Source of the DNA: Gremmenia infestans
Taxonomy: Eukaryota > Ascomycota > Leotiomycetes > Helotiales > Hamatocanthoscyphaceae
Direction of reading: 5' to 3'
Length of the DNA stretch: 64,000 bases
NCBI GenBank assembly: GCA_032629725.1
Contig: JAFEVB010000022.1
Coordinates: 62,001 to 126,000, forward strand
Position 1 is the stretch's first letter. Each line of letters starts with the position of its first letter. The translations under genes were made by a program, and so were the position numbers. The notes beneath the pieces were generated by a model. That model did no database searches and was not told where the DNA came from. It saw only the letters and a program-made list of their open reading frames with translations. Shown one piece after another: positions 11,441 through 21,560 of this stretch.

Positions 11441-11875
11441 TCATCCCATCAGAACATCACCGTACTTGGCTACAACGACCTGAAGTCAGCCCTGCTCCTT
11501 TTCCCTTGACCCTTTCATCCCCCGCCAGGAAATAGAGAAAACTCACTATGATCCCAATCTTTATCAAGCACGCCCATCATAGCACGATCGTACTCCTCGT
11601 TAAACTTCTTGGTATTCCAACTCGAGCCCGGAGCACCGCTGCTCTTCTCCGCACCATTTGCTTTACTGCTTTGCGAATGCTGAGGGGATTGGAATTGCTG
11701 GGAGGAAGTCGTCTGGACGGAGGAGTCGGGTGCGTCGGCCATGGTCGCGTCGGAGTATTCTGAGATGTTTTGGGAGGTGGGCAAGAGGCTGGAGAGGGTG
11801 GGCTTTTGGGTATTGGATGCTGGGGTTGTTAGATGCAGGTTTTGGGCGAATTGGAAGGGGAAGCTTACAAGACAT
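11441..11875 (-). CDS. Small uncharacterised protein, 102 residues
   Basis: Three exons: a 7-base first exon (ATG plus four bases, 11875-11869), 11819-11547 and 11469-11441, with introns 11820-11868 (donor GTAAGC) and 11470-11546 (donor GTGAGT). Phases sum to 102 residues. The N terminus is Ser/Gln/Thr-rich and looks disordered. The C terminus is compact and probably conserved: FNEEYDRAMMGVLDKDWDHT then KYGDVLMG. I do not recognise the family. The model rests on consensus splice sites and on the clean KYGDVLMG ending created by the second splice. A single-exon reading of 143 residues across the first intron is less likely because it needs an upstream start and reads through two good donors. 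Confidence 0.6.
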
Positions 11876-12105
11876 CTTGCTGGGGTCCTGATATTATTCA
11901 CCGAGGTCTTGACAAGTTGTCGTAATTTGTAGTTGGGTATGGACACTTATTGTATGGCACAATGTATCGAGTCCAAGTCCAAGGAGCTCTGCCTGATCTA
12001 GCAAGCTTCCCCACATTCACAGCAGGCACGCCGCTTCACTCAGTGACCCCATCCCACCCCCTACCCTCCAACACCACAAATTTCCAACACACCACACGCC
12101 ATAAA

Positions 12106-12933
12106 ATGAGTAAAAAAGCAGCAGTTCCAGATGCCTGGGACGATGATTGGGAAGCTATAGCCGACAAAGCAGACGAAACTGCAGCAGTGGAAGCGCAGGA
12201 AGAGACCATCAAGGTATCCAAGGCGGAGCGTTTGGCCAGACATGCGGAGACAAATAAGAAGATTTGGGATTCTGCGTATGTACACTACACAACTAGATTC
12301 TAAGTATACTACATAGATACTGATATCACTTTTGTAAACTATAGCGAAGAGCCCGAAACCTTCCACTTTCTCGCAGCTAAGGAGGACAAAGTACCCCTCC
12401 GCACAGAATTCAAACCCCAACTCAAAGTCCTGTCGCGCAAGCCCGCTCCGAAAGTGGTGCAGAGACTGGATCCGCTTACGGGATTGGCCAAGTTGACGGT
12501 TGAGGATGAGGACGATGAGGAAGAAGAGAGCAAGGATAAGCCTACCGCAGAGGAATTGAGGATTAAGGCGCAAAGGGAGCGGGAGGAGAAGCAGAGGAGG
12601 TATGATGAGGCTAGAGCTAGGATTTTAGGAACGCCATCGGGGACTTCAAGTCCGGGGACTACTACTCCACCAGAAGGAGGTAGAGGGAAGAGTCGTGGCC
12701 GGGGAGGTGGTGCGGATAATAGAAGGCCAAATAGCCAGGGAGGCCCAAAAGAATTATTCGATCCGAATTACACGCCAAAGTCAGGGGGAGTCAACATTCA
12801 AAAACGGAATGGAGAGGCCTCTTCCCGGTCTGGGGCTTCTACACCTAGGGACGACGATCAGATCATTCGCACGCCTAAGGGACCCGATGGGAATGGAAAG
12901 GGCTTTGCGAAAAGGGGTGGGAAGAAGACTTGA
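12106..12933 (+). CDS. SUZ-domain RNA-binding protein (SZRD1-like)
   Basis: The 252-residue protein is encoded in two exons (intron 12276-12344). It is acidic at the N terminus (AWDDDWEAIADKAD). A SUZ-type segment follows: KPAPKVVQRLDPLTG, then a charged helix ending EKQRRYDEARARILG. After an RGRGGG-rich linker comes a SUZ-C-like tail (GGVNIQKRNG and RTPKGPDGNGKGF). SUZ and SUZ-C motifs bind RNA and occur in vertebrate SZRD1; the role in fungi is not established. The start is the ATG of MSKKAAVPDAW; in-frame upstream codons are not family-like. Its stop lies 20 bases from the stop of NAR1. Confidence 0.8.
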
Positions 12934-12953
12934 TTATTTCTTTCTATGAACGA

Positions 12954-14741
12954 TTACCAACCTCCCCCGATCTTTCCGGCGATCTCTATTACACGCTCGG
13001 TATCTCCAGCGCTCTTCCCTACGTCGCTGACTACCTCGCGATAAGTCGTGTACGCCAACCGCTCCAAATCTATACCTGTGGTGGTCGCCCAGTGCGATAG
13101 GGTATCTTTAATATACGACGGGGATATTCCCTCTACCATATCGTTATGGTCTTCCATGATGGTGTCCTCTTCAGTACTGTCCTCCCCGGAGAAATACGCC
13201 TCATCCACCTGAGCAAGCCACACTTTCTGCTCCTGGGGTCCTGGTTTCACATCCGAAGCTTCATGGCCGCTTATTACTGGGTCGTCGACCTTTATCTGCC
13301 CTCCGCCATTCGTGCATCCTCCTGGACATGCCATGACTTCCACATATGAATAGTCTGGTCCACCTGGCTTGCCTCCAGGCTTTCTAGCACTCCCAAATGG
13401 TTTTCCTCCAGGCATACGGGATGGTTTAGCTGGCTTCAACCGCCGGACTAGATTCTGAATATTTCGGAATCCATAGTAGCGTGCAGCTTTCATGAGAGTC
13501 TCTCCTGTTGCCGAGGTAACTGTGTATTCTAATACATCGGCGTTTCTTCCGCGTGCAGTTTGGACAGAAGCGCCTTCGCACTGAGATGCGAAATGTTGGA
13601 GGATATAGTAGAGGTTGCCTCCAGAAGAGCCAGCTGCTGGAGTGTTATTCTTCCGACGTCGAGCTGGGAACAAGAACGAATCCAGTTTTGGTTCTGGGAA
13701 CGGTATCCGTGAGACGGGTGTTCGAGGAAGCTTAGCAAAATCGACTCGTCTCGAATCGGCGAGCATTAGAAGTTCTTTGCTGGTAATAACACAATCCACA
13801 TCTCTGACTCCCCGAGTCCCAGTACCTTCCCAAACAGCGTCTGTTAGTTCTTCCCGACTAGCCTCAAGCTTTTTATCAAAACATGGCATAATCGCCACAT
13901 GCCAAATCCTGTCTGGTGAAATTCCAAGCTTTCTACTCAGTGTTGTTTTTAACAAAGTGCCCATAAGTGCCTGCGGCGATTTCAACCGTGACAAATGTGG
14001 CAGTACATGCGGATGCGTCTTCTCAGCATAGCATATCCACCCTGGACACGATGAGGTGAGTATGGGTTTCGTAGGCTGCTTCGTGGCAACCCCATTCTCA
14101 GTTCCCTTCCCTTCAAGCATAGAATTCATAACTTCGTCTGCGCCGAGCACTAAACATGCCTCGCGCGCAACATTCGTATCTACTACCCATTGAAATCCGT
14201 TCCTATACACAGCCCGGTTTTTAATTCCCTTTGGCCCACTCAGCAACTGCCCAATCATGTTCCCCGCCTCTTGCTCTGTAACTTTATAGGTAGCTGCGAT
14301 ACTAGCCCTCGACTGCGGGCTTACACTCGCTACATATATTCGTCCTCCGCTCTCTAGATTCTCGACTCCTATCCCCCCAGCGGTATTGCCACGCAAACGC
14401 AGCGATGGTCCTGAATCTAGTTCCTGCACAACTTCGGCATGTGATTGCATAGAGACGAGCACTGCTTCTGCTGATGTCACACAGCCAGAGCACGCGAGGC
14501 AATCCGTGAGAGATATTTGGGCGGGAGGGAGGTCGGAGGGGGGTAAGGGCTCTGTGTTGAAGGATACTTCGTAGGGGTCCTAATATTGTTAGTTTGGGCC
14601 CTTCTTACAGGATGTGGACGGGAAACGCACATCTGATTTCGAAGGAGGTTTCGCGGCGGGAAGGGTCTCGACAGGTTTGATACATGCTACTCCTGGTGAG
14701 ATGAAGTCGTTGAGATCATCTGCGGAGAGGATGGCGGACAT
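12954..14741 (-). CDS. NAR1: Cytosolic Fe-S cluster assembly factor Nar1
   Basis: An iron-only-hydrogenase-like protein of the cytosolic iron-sulfur assembly pathway that passes clusters to the CIA targeting complex. Two exons (intron 14580-14630) give 578 residues, typical for filamentous fungi. The N-terminal 4Fe-4S ligands are visible as C20, C64, C67 and C70 (TDCLACSGC). The hydrogenase-like core has TSSCPGW, IMPCFDKK and the MACPGGCTNGGGQ motif. The protein ends in a tryptophan, as Nar1 proteins do; a terminal aromatic residue is a known CIA-targeting signal. The first exon encodes the usual MSAILSADDLNDFISPG start. Gene ends are convergent with the SUZ gene. Confidence 0.95.
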
Positions 14742-15219
14742 GTTGTTGTTTGGTGGCGACGCGCCGCGCCCCTTTCTGCAAAGATTGTGTTTCTTCTTTC
14801 CCTTTGAATTGCTCTCTTTGAATGGACCAAGAAGTATATGAAAATGTTTTGTGAAGTAATGTAAACGATGTCGTTGCGAAGATGTTTGTATTTGTATGCA
14901 AGAAAAAAAGAGATGGAGCAGAGCAGAGCCCCTCTTGATATCTAATCAGCCACTTCCGATTGCGCTCTCCATACAGTACTTGAAGGCTAAACTCTGCAGG
15001 GGTTGCCCTTGCAGGAAGCATACACCCCGCGCTACTTTGCTTCGTACATTACTGGTAAGAATCCTGATGACGTAGGGATTGTATCGGACGAAAGCTTGCC
15101 TTTTCTAGTGGTACCTGATGGCTTATTTATATCCAAAGGGAGCTTGCTTGCTTTATACTCTTTCTTCCTTCCCAAATATTTACTTTGACTCTCAAAGACA
15201 AAACGACAATTTCTTCAAG
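14742..15219. other. Divergent promoter region, NAR1 and membrane protein
   Basis: About 480 bases between two divergent start codons. I see no gene. Stretches such as 14870-14900 are A-rich on the plus strand. It presumably holds both promoters. Confidence 0.5.
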
Positions 15220-15940
15220 ATGGATGTATGTTATCAGCATTGAAATCCCAGCATGGTATGGCTCACCAACTGACATCTATCTCAGGTCTACTACGCTTAC
15301 ACATATGGAACAGCTGGGTGGTTGACCCTTCAAGCTGCCCCTCTTGTCATAACTCCCACAATCATTATCACTCTCCTCTCCCCTGATGTTCGTGAACCAA
15401 CAGGTTAGTTGGCCTCCATGCCATCCAATTCCCATCCCAAGCTCTAACATTAGTTCCAGTACTCGAAGAATACTTCTCCCGCTCCCTCGGAATGACGCTG
15501 TTTACGCTAGGAATAATGATCATCCTCCTCACTGGTTCCGTCCCATTGACCTCTTCATTCTCCGACAGTTCGTTAATCTACCCCGCTCTTCTATCTATCT
15601 ACTGACAACGCTCCTAGCAACCTCTGCTGGAGTAACAACCGCCGAATCTGACCCAAAAGCACCCTATGCCGTCCCGACCTTGACAATTTCCCTCCTCTAC
15701 CACAGCGCCGCTGCCTTCTTCACGTACGCACGGTATAACACTTCCGGTCAAACTTCATTCGCCCTCGGTGCCATTGTTTATGCAGCACTGGCCAGTGTAG
15801 GGTTGTGGTGTGTTTTGTTTGCCAGTAGTGGAGGAAGGATTAGTAGGAAAACAGGCGCAGATAAGAGGACGAGTGGCTTTCCTTTCGGCAACAAGGAGAG
15901 TGCGTCGGCGAAGAAGAAGCAGATGGGCAAAGCTATCTGA
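15220..15940 (+). CDS. Uncharacterised four-helix membrane protein
   Basis: Four exons, the first only six bases (ATG GAT), with introns 15226-15285, 15404-15459 and 15568-15617; the total is 184 residues. Exon 2 begins VYYAYTYGTAGWLTLQAAPL. Four hydrophobic segments are seen: about residues 13-33 (LVITPTIIITLL), 50-70 (GMTLFTLGIMIILLTGSVPL), 95-115 (LTISLLYHSAAAFFTY) and 123-143 (FALGAIVYAALASVGLWCVLF). The C-terminal tail is basic (RISRKTGADKR and SAKKKQMGKAI) and probably cytosolic. It matches, from memory, a conserved but functionally unassigned ascomycete membrane protein. No catalytic motif is visible. Confidence 0.75.
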
Positions 15941-16891
15941 ACGGTTAAACCAGGGGGGTATGTGAGGAGCTCTGGCGAGATACTGTAAGATAGTATGAAA
16001 ACAAGAAATGCCTTCCTTTTCTTGCTGATTTACTGGTCTCTTAAGGTAATTTACCTATTTTTGGGATGTGACACTAGGAGATGTTGTGCTTTTTGAACTT
16101 CTTCAGAACGCGTCAATGTTATGAAGACTTTCCAGAGCTGAAAAGATTCTATGACAGAAGCTTAAAAGAGAAAGAGAGAGCACACCCCGAAGGTATGAAG
16201 GCTATAGCGAGATTTTGTTTTCGCAGAACAAGGGATGCTGGGAAGGGTGATGAGTGGGGAAGTGAACCTTAGCAGTCGATGAAAGACATTGGATGTGTAC
16301 TCGGATTGGTTGAAGCTGGCGTGTCTCATGCTGCACAACGTCAGAGGAGACATGAATGAATGAAAGGATTGTAGAATAACGTGAGACCTTTGGGGATTAA
16401 ATGTGAAGGATGATCTAATCGTAAAGGAAGACTGGTTTAGGTAGGCAAAGACGAGGAGACAACCTGAGGAAGGCGTTTTCTCGTGAACATGCGTAGACTT
16501 CAAGATATGTAAGAACCTTCCTTTTTGGATAAATACTGTGAGGGAGAAGCTGAATGCGTACTGTAGTCTGGTTCCGCCGTAACAGGTAATGTCAAACTTT
16601 CCTCCCGAGGCGGCTTTTACCTACGTAGATGGCGGAGATAACGTCGTGGTTTGCTAAATCCCGCCTTTCCAAATGATGAGCGGGCCAAGAATAACTTTCT
16701 CTCTTTCTTAACTCCTGTTAAACTCCTAGTGTGAACTGTCAATTCTAGCGCTCTTCAATTGCAAAGTATAAGAAGAGAAAGGTGAGCCAGGTTTTCTAGT
16801 GAAGTTTGGGTTGACATTCCTGCACCCTAGAACTATCCACTTTTGAAGAAATAACAATCCGATCCCAATCTTACAAACAATCTCAAACGAT
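15941..16891. other. Intergenic, upstream of aldo-keto reductase
   Basis: About 0.95 kb. Open frames on both strands (the longest about 113 codons, minus strand near 16162-16503) show no recognisable domain. It probably contains the 3' untranslated region of the membrane protein and the promoter of the reductase. Confidence 0.5.
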
Positions 16892-18045
16892 ATGCCTCAA
16901 CTCTTGGGAAATGACGTTGGTTCTACAGGCTACGGCCTCATGGGTGAGCTTCTCAGGTCACAATATTGTCTTCCTGGGTGCTGATGCCCTATCAAAGGCC
17001 TCACGTGGCGCGCAAGTCCCCAACCCATTGAGGAGTCATTCAAAGCCATGAAAGCTTCCATAGAAGTCGGAAACATCTTTTGGAATGTAAGTTATGGCTA
17101 TATGCCTCAATTCTACCAATACGGGTAATTTAATGCTCATTCGGATCTGGTAGGCGGGCGAATTCTACGGCACGCCCGAGTACAACTCGCTTCACCTACT
17201 TAACAAGTACTTCACCAAGTACCCTGAAGACGCCTCTAAAGTTGTACTTTCAATCAAAGGGGCCTTGATACATATGCACCCCGATGGCTCTCCCGAGAAT
17301 ATCAAGCGATCCGTGGAGAACTGTTTGAAGCTTCTAGACGGCAAGAAGAGCATTGACATTTTTGAGCCTGCGAGAGTGGACAAGAATACGCCTATTGAGA
17401 CTACGCTGAGAGCACTGGAGGAATATGTCAAGGCAGGGAAGATTGGGGGTATTGCTCTATCTGAAGTCTCTGCTGCTACGATTCAAAGGGCTGTCAAGGT
17501 CACGAAGATCGTAGCTGTTGAGGCTGAGCTTTCGCTCTGGAGTTTGGATATTCTAAATAACGGTGTTGCGGCTGCATGCGCAGAGCATAATATTCCTGTT
17601 GTTGCGTATGTACATTGCCACCTCCTCTGTAACCGGACTGACAGGAGAAAGATACTCACCGATTGGCCGTGGTTTCTTGACTGGAGAGTTCCAGAAGCCC
17701 GAGGACATTCCCCAGGACTCTTTCTTAAGGACATCACCTAAATGCCAACCCGAGAACTTTGAAAACAACATAGACCTAGTCCGGAAGTTGCAAGATATAG
17801 CATCTAAGAAAGGTTGTACGCCAGCACAACTTGCAATCAGTTGGGTGCGACACTTGTCCAAGAAGAACGGCAACCCAGAGATTATTCCTATCCCCGGTGC
17901 CTCGAACCCCGAGCGAGTTCGTGAGAACGCAAAGGATGTTGGATTAAGTAGCAGTGAATCGGAGGCTATTGATTCGATCTTGAAGAGCTTCACGGTCCAA
18001 GGTGGTCGGTATGGAGGTCCTGGGGCTGCACACATAGAGGGCTGA
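16892..18045 (+). CDS. Aldo-keto reductase, pyridoxal reductase type
   Basis: Four exons (introns 16944-16997, 17087-17153, 17606-17651) encode 328 residues of an NADPH-dependent aldo-keto reductase closest to the S. pombe pyridoxal reductase Plr1 group. Landmarks are GYGLMGLTWR, FWNAGEFYG (tyrosine of the catalytic tetrad), VVLSIKGAL (lysine), IDIFEPARVD, GGIALSEVSA, VAYSPIGRGFLTGEF and the cofactor loop IPIPGASNPERVREN. The usual Asp in strand 2 reads Asn (FWNAG), and the usual active-site His is replaced in IDIFEPAR, both features I remember for this subgroup. Vitamin B6 metabolism is the likely role, but aldo-keto reductases have broad substrate ranges. Confidence 0.88.
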
Positions 18046-18563
18046 GACGTTAGCTATGTTCTTCAGTAATCAATAAGCATATTGGGAGAATTGAAACAGT
18101 GCTCAGGGAATGTGTAACGTATAAGAAGTCGACATTGGCCGAAGCCATCCGAATTGCAGAACTCTTTTTTGTATTCATCATAGCACGGGAGTGGAAATGT
18201 TGTGGGATAGGAATTAAGGTACATACCATGGTGTCTGTAGCGACCCATTGCGTTATCGTGAATACAATCGAGGAGCATAGTAGAAGTGAACCAAAGGATC
18301 ATACATGATCTACTTCATGCGACATTGAGACGCATGCTGGTGTTGAGCAAAGGTTATTGAAGCAGTGCATTCTGAAATTATTTTTTCAGCGAAATTTATA
18401 CCCGTGAAAGAGGACCGTGCACATCGCGATACCTTCGTAGGAGTAGCTCGCGGAAGCCAGCTTGACAGCCCGACTGTACATGATGCTGCCGCTCCTGCAT
18501 ACAAAACAACCAGATACAAGTGGATTCAATTGATTTATAGTGAATACAAAAAGCCGGTCCATT
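18046..18563. other. Intergenic, upstream of zinc-finger gene
   Basis: About 0.5 kb without a supportable gene. It should hold the reductase 3' end and the promoter of the C2H2 gene. Confidence 0.5.
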
Positions 18564-19744
18564 ATGGCAGACGAATCTCCCGTGGGGTCTCCCCTTTCCG
18601 ACCTCTCCTCAGACGCCTTTGAAGGCGAAGGCGAAGAAGAACATGAGCAACTCGCCGAAGCACACATGCCTCCCGCAAAACGTCAGAAACTGGGAGACGC
18701 CTCCTTGAGGGGAACTCCTGCCGCGCATCCCGTCGAGGGTTCCATTTCCTCAGATACCGACGGCGAAATCCCCCAGTCTCCAGTTCATGGAGTCCCGCTC
18801 CCAGATGACGATATACATGAGCAAGTGACGATTTGCGCCTGGGATGGCTGCGACGCCGGCGATATGAATGATATGGATAGGCTGGTAGAGCACATCCATA
18901 ATGAGCATATTGAGACGAGGCAGAAGAAGTATACCTGTGAATGGGGGGATTGTACGAGGAAGAGTCTCCCCCATGCGAGTGGTTATGCTTTAAAGGCGCA
19001 TATGAGGAGCCATACGAGAGAGAAGCCCTTCTACTGTGCATTGCCTGGTAAGCTCACTTAGCCGCTCAGTATATTTTCGTCTACTAATATTCTACAGAAT
19101 GTGATAGAGCCTTCACTCGTTCAGATGCCCTAGCAAAGCACATGCGAACTGTCCACGAAACCGAAGCTCTCCGCCCCTCCGACCCAGTCCCCAAATACCT
19201 AAATCCACAACACAACAAATCCCGTCTAAAACTCCTAGTCAAGAAAGACCATGGCCCAGTAGCAGCAGAAGCAGCACCTTTACCAGTTACAAACGGCACT
19301 ACGAACGGCAGCCCGCATCATTTCGTTGGATGGACTTCTTCGTACCCTCTTGAGCTAGGTTTTACACCAGATGAAGAAGAACGAGGCGCCGAGCAGCTAT
19401 TTCAGTTGTTGCGCCGACAAATACATTGGGCACAGGAAGAAACCGTAGCACTGAAGGAGCAATCTGAAGCTTACGAGCAATTACGACGGAAAGAATGGGC
19501 GGAGAAAGAGGTCTTGCTAGACCAAGTCATCAACAACGAATATAGTTACCATGAGCGAAGGCAAAGAGTTCTAGCAAGCGCGGCTAAGATTCCGACGGCA
19601 GATGAATTTCGAGCTGCGGCTGCTCAAGCGGCTTATTCCCCTACCAGAATGGACGCTGTGCCGCAAAGTCCGGTTCCATTGAACGGGCAGCCTCTAGAGG
19701 ACGCGGAGGCAGCTACGGCATTGGCCTCTATGTCTAATGTTTAA
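18564..19744 (+). CDS. C2H2 zinc-finger protein, INO80 subunit Iec1-like
   Basis: Two exons (intron 19048-19097) give 376 residues. An acidic N terminus with a basic nuclear-type patch (PPAKRQK) precedes three GLI/ZIC-like C2H2 fingers at about residues 92-200: CAWDGCDAG through HIHNEH, CEWGDCTRKS through HMRSH, and CALPECDRAFTRSDALAKH. The intron splits the third finger. A helical, coiled-coil-like segment follows (EQLFQLLRRQIHWAQEETVALK). The arrangement resembles S. pombe Iec1, a subunit of the INO80 chromatin remodelling complex; that assignment is inference. The antisense strand of exon 1 also has a long open frame, which I regard as a shadow. Confidence 0.8.
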
Positions 19745-20307
19745 TGGAATGGGTTATTCATCATATGGGAAGCGAAAAAAGGGGCTGGCGTTGCTAGGCG
19801 TTGCTTACCTGTACAGTACAATACCAGAGATAGGATGGCTTAGAGCTGGAGCGCTTCTATGGGCAATATATCGTGGCTTGAAATAACGACTTGCCTTAGG
19901 CTTTTGATTAACTTTCATACCTTCAAATGTGACAAACCGATCTCGCACTGTCCTACAGAGTAGTGGACATGAAACAGTAAGCCCGAAACTCATTCCAAAC
20001 CTTTCTAATATTTGCCTATACTTGTACCAATGTATGGTACATAATTTAATAGCGAGGATCAACACAATCCCCATGCCCACCCACTGATTTTCAGATAGGA
20101 CGGCGACTTGTCAATTACACCCTTTGGAAATGAGCGGTAAGCCTTAATTCACATAAAGCTACCAAAAGAGGCACGTATCAGAACTACAAAGTAAGCTACA
20201 GTTCACTAACATCACACAATTACAAAAATACACACAACGCATTACACAGAAACCAATCCCGCCATCACCCCAAAGTAAATGCATCCGCCTCTTCTTTTCC
20301 TTCTTCC
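19745..20307. other. Convergent intergenic region
   Basis: About 560 bases between the stop of the zinc-finger gene and the end of the MOSC homology. No gene is recognisable. If the MOSC reading frame is taken literally, its shifted frame runs on to 20159. Confidence 0.5.
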
Positions 20308-20886
20308 TCACACACTCTTTAACTTTCCCCCTTTCCCCTTCTCTACAAAAACCACATGCCCAGGCTGCACATACCCATCTCTCACCACAACCCCCATAAC
20401 GCCCACTTTCTGCTTCCTGCCCCCCCCTTTCCTTCAACCCCGTCGGCCACTCCGCGGCCCTCTTCCTCGGCTCCCGGGTCCCCGTGATCCTTACAACCGC
20501 ATGGCCGTCGTGGTCCCCGAAATGCAGCAGCGTGTGCAGCGGCAGCGAGGTCAGGTCGAGGTCAGACGTTGTGATGTTTTCGCCGAGCGAGCCCGGGGAG
20601 AGGGGCGTGGAGGCGGAGAGCGTTGTGAGGAGGGAGGAGTCGAGGAGGGATACTCTAGATTGGAGGAAGGGAGTGGTTAGTGACGTGAGATGGGATGAGA
20701 TGCGTTGGGGAATGAAGGGGGATTGGGAACGAAACACAACGGAACGCACTGGCGCGGGCTAGAGGAGGGAGTAGGTGAGCAGTGGACGTCGGATTGCACG
20801 CCTTGGTTTGTGAGGAGGTAGATGTAGGACGTGGGGGGTTTGGCCAGGGAGTGTGTTGTGGAGAGGCCGACGGATAAGACAGACAT
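20308..20886 (-). pseudogene. MOSC-domain protein with an apparent frameshift
   Basis: MOSC domains are the sulfur-carrier domains of molybdenum cofactor sulfurases. Exon 1 (MSVLSVGLSTTHSLAKP) and exon 2 (from 20654) join over intron 20655-20749. The family signature PGSLGENITTSDLDLTSLP, then VVRITGTREPRK, is clear. Just after GLKERGG the frame is lost at a run of eight G on the coding strand (20420-20427). Downstream, in the frame one base away, the canonical C-terminal part resumes (VGVMGVVVRDGYVQPGHVVF) and ends at 20308. Read literally, the frame instead runs to 20159 as non-family sequence. The Cys usually found after the TG.R.P motif is absent (TGTREPRK). Either a real mutation or a homopolymer sequencing error. 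Confidence 0.75.
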
Positions 20887-21560
20887 GCTTGCTTGCTGCT
20901 TGATCAGATTAGAACTGTGTACTTGTCTACGCTCAAGCTCACTTTTGAGGGACAGCAGCTTGGACGAGGAAGACCCATAAGTAAGGGCTTCAAGATGCGG
21001 GGTTACCTTCACTCTTAGAATAGATATTATCCCAACACGAGCCACGTCTTCACACCATTTACCAGATTGCCAATCAAGGCGTAGGAAACAACTGCATGAT
21101 TATGCATAGCTCTGCGTATCTGGAACGGCTAGCAAAGGCCAACGATGTCGTGGCGCTCAAGTGTTGTGCATGTGATGGCAATCGCTGCATGACCTGAGCT
21201 ATCTCCACCGGCCAATGACAGGAGACAATTTGATGGAGAAGGGATATCAATTACAATACCTCGAATAGCAGAATTTACAAGTAGAAGACCAGCAAAATAT
21301 TCTACACCACATTGAGTGTATTCTCTAAGAACAAAACCTGTTCTATCTGTCTACTTGACCGTTGTTGAAGATCTAGCCAAGTAACGCCATTCGCTGAAAT
21401 GAAACCCCATCCCGTTGTTGAAAAACTTTTTCCAGAGTAACCGCTCTAGTATATGCCGTTGAAGGACAAATGTTTTACCCCAAAATATCATGCCATCATT
21501 ATTCGTGTTGAAGGTATATCCACCAATACAAAGGGAATTTTAGAAATCAGAAAACAAAAT
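20887..21560. other. Intergenic, MOSC to SAH1
   Basis: About 0.67 kb with no supportable gene. It contains the promoter of the MOSC gene and the 3' untranslated region of SAH1. Confidence 0.5.

Noticed and set aside
18562..19041. 159-codon minus-strand open frame opposite the Iec1-like zinc-finger exon
   Set aside because: It mirrors the codons of the zinc-finger exon, has low-complexity Arg/Ser/Tyr content and no domain; a shadow frame.
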